From the NCBI GenBank assembly GCA_905479515.1, contig CAJQMX010000125.1, positions 1 to 8,222 on the forward strand: a stretch of DNA of 8,222 bases. Reading direction: 5' to 3'. Position numbers and translations under genes: made by a program. The stretch's first letter is position 1. Each line of letters starts with the position of its first letter. The stretch is from an uncultured Parasphingopyxis sp. (lineage in GTDB: Bacteria; Pseudomonadota; Alphaproteobacteria; Sphingomonadales; Sphingomonadaceae). Positions 6,112 through 8,222 of the stretch are shown one piece after another. The notes beneath the pieces were generated by a model, which saw nothing but the letters and a program-made list of their open reading frames with translations, was not told the origin of the DNA and searched no databases.

Positions 6112-7143
6112 ATGAAAAAAGATACGATGATTGGTGTGGATTTGGCAAAGAGTGTTTTCCAGGTTCACGGAGCGTCGATGAGCGGCGCAGTGAAGTTCCG
6201 GAAAAAGCTGTCACGGCCGTAGTTTCTCAAGTTCATAGCCGGACAGGCCCCGGCGGTCATCGCCATGGAAGCTTGCGGTAGCGCCAACTTCTGGGCGCGG
6301 GAGATGATCCGGCTGGGGCACGAGGTGAAACTGATTCCGCCACGCTATGTCAAACCGTTCGTGAAGCGGCAGAAGAACGATGCGGCCGACGCCGAGGCAA
6401 TCGTGATTGCGGCGCAGAGACCCGAGATGCGCTTCACCGAGCCTAAATCGGAGGAGCAACAGGCGCGAGCCGTACTGTTCCGGAGTCGGGAGAGGTTGGT
6501 TCACCAGCGAACTGAACTGGTGAATGCGTTGCGATCGCATCTCTACGAGTTTGGATACACGATCCCGCAGGGAATTGGACACCTCAACCGTGTGAATGCG
6601 ATCCTTGATGATCCGGGTTGCGACTTGCTGGATCTGGTTCGTGAGGAATGCCACGACCTTCTCGACCAGATCTCCGAGATGACGGTACGGATCGGCGCAA
6701 AGACGAAACGGGTCAAGCTATTGGCGGCAGAGACGGATGTGGCGCGGCGGTTGCAGACGATGCCTGGGGTCGGCCCGATCATCGCGCTGGCAGTCGAAGC
6801 TTTCGCGCCTGACATGGCGTGCTTCAAACGTGGCAGGGACTTCTCGGCCTGGCTGGGCCTTGTTCCCCGACAACATTCCTCAGGGGGCAAGGAGCGGTTG
6901 GGCCGGGTCTCCAAGGCCGGGCAAGCCGATATCCGCAGATTGTTGATTATAGGGGCGATGTCCCGGTTGAACTGGCTGGGTCGCAAATCGATCCCGGAAG
7001 GCTCGTGGCTGGCGCTGCTTCGGATACGAAAACCGAAGATGCTCGTCGCAATCGCCTTGGCCAACAAGATGGCGCGGACGATCTGGGCCATGCTGACAAA
7101 GGATGAGGACTACCGAGATCCGGCACCGGCTGTCGTTGCCTGA
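6112..7143 (+). pseudogene. IS1111-group transposase with one in-frame amber codon (IS-B)
   Basis: Starts at ATG 6112 (AAAGGA 8 nt upstream) as MKKDTMIGVDLAKSVFQVHG and would be 343 codons. Codon 37 (6220-6222) is TAG, after KKLSRP and before FLKFIAGQAP. Relatives usually have glutamine here, so a C-to-T change of CAG is likely. The rest is intact. RuvC-like DEDD residues are D10, E53 (AMEACGS) and D90/D93 (KNDAADAEAI). The C-terminal Transposase_20 domain has LQTMPGVGPIIALA, SAWLGLVPRQHSSGGK (serines near codons 256-257) and ADIRRLLIIGAMS. Reinitiation at ATG 6265 would give 292 residues lacking D10 and so a disabled RuvC domain. Read-through or suppression could restore it. These enzymes are RNA-guided site-specific recombinases. 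The lesion appears recent, since no other defect is visible. Confidence 0.88.
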
Positions 7144-7409
7144 CAATTGATGCAACGCACGATAGGCCAAAGTCGGTGAAAGGGAGGGTGAGAAGTCGAC
7201 GACCCGCATGGGCGAAATGATTGAATAGATCTGGAGCAGGAAAACCAGTGCTGGCCCACGAGCCAATCCGAGCTCGTTCATCAGATTTGGACCTGATCCG
7301 CGGATCACCATACCGGCCCGCGGCTTCTGAAATGGCCGCAATTCAAGGCCTCACAGAAGACTGCACTCAATCACTCTTCATATGCCTCAAAAAACTTCTT
7401 GCATAATCT
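7144..7409 (+). ncRNA. Candidate guide RNA (seekRNA/bridge RNA) region in 3' non-coding end of IS-B
   Basis: 266 bp between the transposase stop and the right repeat with no supported ORF. IS1111-group elements encode their guide RNA in this position. Structure is visible: a 14-bp perfect palindrome TGATCCGCGGATCA (7294-7307) and a stem GCGGC (7320-7324) with GCCGC (7335-7339). I cannot define the RNA ends or the guide loops, so this is assignment by position. Confidence 0.45.
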
Positions 7410-7420
7410 GCGGCAACCAC
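7410..7420 (-). repeat. Right subterminal inverted repeat of IS-B
   Basis: GCGGCAACCAC, partner of 6031-6041. It is followed by AGA, which also occurs at the proposed left end (6024-6026). Confidence 0.7.
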
Positions 7421-7423
7421 AGA

Positions 7424-7530
7424 AGGGCCAGCGGTCATCGTACCGTAACAAAAGGCCGGATACATGACTGCAAACCCGTCCCGCCACCAAATCAGAAATC
7501 TCTTGCATTTCAGGAGGCGTCCATACATGA
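7424..7530 (+). mobile_element. Probable right end of IS-A, separated by IS-B insertion
   Basis: Joining 6023 to 7424 gives a continuous stretch (CTCCATC then AGGGCCAGCGG). The fragment ends TCTTGCATTTCAGGAGGCGTCCATACATGA, split here as TCTTGCATTTCAG plus GAGGCGTCCATACATGA. It parallels the end of IS-B, where CTTGCATAATCT precedes its repeat, so AGGCGTCCATAC (7515-7526) may be the IS-A right subterminal repeat. Its left partner is missing because IS-A is 5'-truncated. No gene is seen here. Confidence 0.45.
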
Positions 7531-7540
7531 CAGTGCCGCC

Positions 7541-8163
7541 CAGAGTATTATCGACTGCAGTTGAAGGCTTGCCGCCATACTTGCCAGGGCGGCGTTTGTA
7601 GCCGATCTGAGCCTTGATCCCTGCCATTCTGGCCAGCCGTGCCACACGGTTTGGACAGCATGTCTCGCCTTGATCTCTGAGGTCATCGTGCAGTTTGCGG
7701 TATCCATAGACCTTGCCGCTGTCCTGCCACGCATCCTTAAGCAGGTCTGTCTGACGTTTGTCTGAAAAGCCTGCTTGCTGAATGGTCGCTTCAGCCAGGC
7801 ATAGAAGCCACTCGGATGAACACGAAGCATCCGGCACATCGCACGGACAGTGAATACCGGACGATGCATTTTGATGAACGCGTATCTCATTTTGCATCCC
7901 TGGCGAAATACGCGGTGGCTTTTTTTTAATATATCGCGCTCCTCGGTGACACGCGCCAGTTCCTGCTTTAGTCGCCGTATCTCGGCGGATTGATCTTCTT
8001 TCGCAGCATCGCCAGAAGGTGTGGAATAACGCTTCATCCAGCCATAAAGCGAATGTGTGCTGACACCCAAACGCTTCGATACATCTGCAACAGCATACCC
8101 CCGCTCGGTGATCTGCTTGATTGCATCCAGCTTGAATTCTTCCGTGAAATTGCTCTTGCCCAT
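7541..8163 (-). pseudogene. IS3-family transposase orfA plus N-terminal orfB, fused then frameshifted and truncated
   Basis: Starts at ATG 8163 (AAGGAG 6 nt upstream; an earlier ATG at 8169 touches that site). OrfA reads MGKSNFTEEFKLDAIKQITERG in part, with a helix-turn-helix (VADVSKRLGVSTHSLYGWMKRY) and a leucine-zipper-like stretch (IRRLKQELARVTEERDILKK). At an A8 run (7920-7927 on this strand) the frame passes straight into orfB, MRYAFIKMHRPVFTVRAMCRML then SGFYAWLKRPFSKQA. In most relatives orfA stops here and orfB is reached by -1 frameshifting. A second shift at a T4 run (7765-7768) is needed to continue into DKRQTDLLKDAWQDSGKVYGYRKLHDDL and CCPNRVARLARMAGIKAQIGYKRRPG, ending at VDNTL. 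The catalytic domain is missing, so it is inactive. Confidence 0.83.
7920..7927 (-). other. A8 slippery tract at the IS3 orfA/orfB junction
   Basis: Eight As followed by GCC on the minus strand, directly after the LKK codons. With seven As the frame would give the common orfA ending KKATAYFARDAK and a stop. With eight, orfA and orfB are in one frame. Confidence 0.65.
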
Positions 8164-8195
8164 AATCATCTCCTTGCCTCATTTTTAACGGACAA

Positions 8196-8222
8196 GGTGT
8201 CTACAAATCTAGGGGCTATTCA
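8196..8222 (-). repeat. Left terminal inverted repeat of the IS3-family element
   Basis: On the minus strand it starts TGAATAGCCCCTAGA and continues TTTGTAGACACC. The TGA start and GC block match IS3-family (IS51-like) ends, at the expected distance of about 60 bp from orfA. The partner repeat is not in the window, so the outer boundary is inferred. Confidence 0.6.

Larger units (their letters stand above)
6024..7423 (+). mobile_element. IS110-family, IS1111-group insertion sequence (IS-B), near complete
   Basis: About 1.4 kb containing one transposase frame and a long 3' non-coding region. It is delimited by an 11-bp subterminal inverted repeat, GTGGTTGCCGC at 6031-6041 and GCGGCAACCAC at 7410-7420. 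Ends are set by the group rule of about 7 bp outside the left and 3 bp outside the right repeat. Exact ends could differ by a few bases. Confidence 0.7.
7541..8222 (-). mobile_element. IS3-family insertion sequence, 3'-truncated
   Basis: Runs on the minus strand from a terminal repeat at the window edge through orfA and the first third or so of orfB. Recognisable orfB sequence stops at VDNTL (codon ending 7541). The DDE catalytic core and the other terminal repeat are absent. The break coincides with the proposed right end of IS-A, so IS-A insertion followed by deletion probably removed the rest. Confidence 0.8.

Noticed and set aside
6543..7091. Minus-strand ORF of 182 codons within IS-B
   Set aside because: Fully antisense to the recognisable transposase frame, with composition typical of a shadow ORF.
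7367..7540. C-terminal tail of the minus-strand frame continuing after the IS3 orfB remnant
   Set aside because: This open frame runs across the proposed ends of IS-A and IS-B and has no IS3 similarity, so it is a chance chimeric extension.
1..8222. CRISPR array, tRNA/rRNA genes, attachment site or replication origin
   Set aside because: No regularly spaced repeats, no tRNA-like cloverleaf or rRNA sequence, no integrase-adjacent direct repeats and no iteron clusters were seen by eye.

Overview
The window looks like the edge of an integrative/conjugative element (ICE) or conjugative plasmid of an alphaproteobacterium. The evidence is the tail of a trb-type mating-pair gene (trbI) coupled to a DUF2274 gene, followed by a DUF2285-type small protein, an XRE repressor and an ArdA-type antirestriction gene. 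That combination is common in trb-type ICEs of sphingomonads, rhizobia and acetic acid bacteria. The base composition is moderate, and I cannot name the genus from sequence alone.

Layout. 1-699: 3' end of the trb operon (trbI, then a DUF2274 gene). 715-1939: a complete IS30-family element with 26-bp imperfect terminal repeats and an intact DDE transposase, placed 15 nt after the trb operon. 1940-3202: ICE accessory block, with a DUF2285-like gene (-) divergent from an XRE-family regulator (+), then ardA (-) converging on the regulator with an 11-bp hairpin between them. 3203-3678: gene-poor stretch with possible gene remnants. 3679-5161: a two-gene AbiE system (abiEi antitoxin then abiEii nucleotidyltransferase toxin, both -, overlapping by 8 bp). 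It is preceded by a perfect 19-bp inverted repeat that abuts the abiEi start codon and looks like its autoregulatory operator.

5263-8222: an insertion-sequence graveyard. A 5'-truncated IS110/IS1111-type transposase (IS-A, 5263-5889) is followed by its 3' non-coding tail, which appears to be split by a second IS1111-type element (IS-B, about 6024-7423). IS-B has an 11-bp subterminal inverted repeat, and its transposase carries a single in-frame amber codon. The rest of the IS-A tail (about 7424-7530) abuts a truncated, frameshifted IS3-family element on the minus strand (7541-8222), whose terminal repeat coincides with the window edge.

How the parts fit. The trb genes build the transfer channel. 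The XRE/DUF2285 pair probably regulates the element. ArdA would protect incoming DNA from type I restriction, and AbiE would defend or stabilise the element against phage and loss. The dense ISs mark an accessory hotspot. No clearly new system was found. The most interesting items are the AbiE operator, the nested IS1111 elements with candidate guide (seekRNA/bridge-RNA) regions, and the unrecognised remnants between ardA and abiE.
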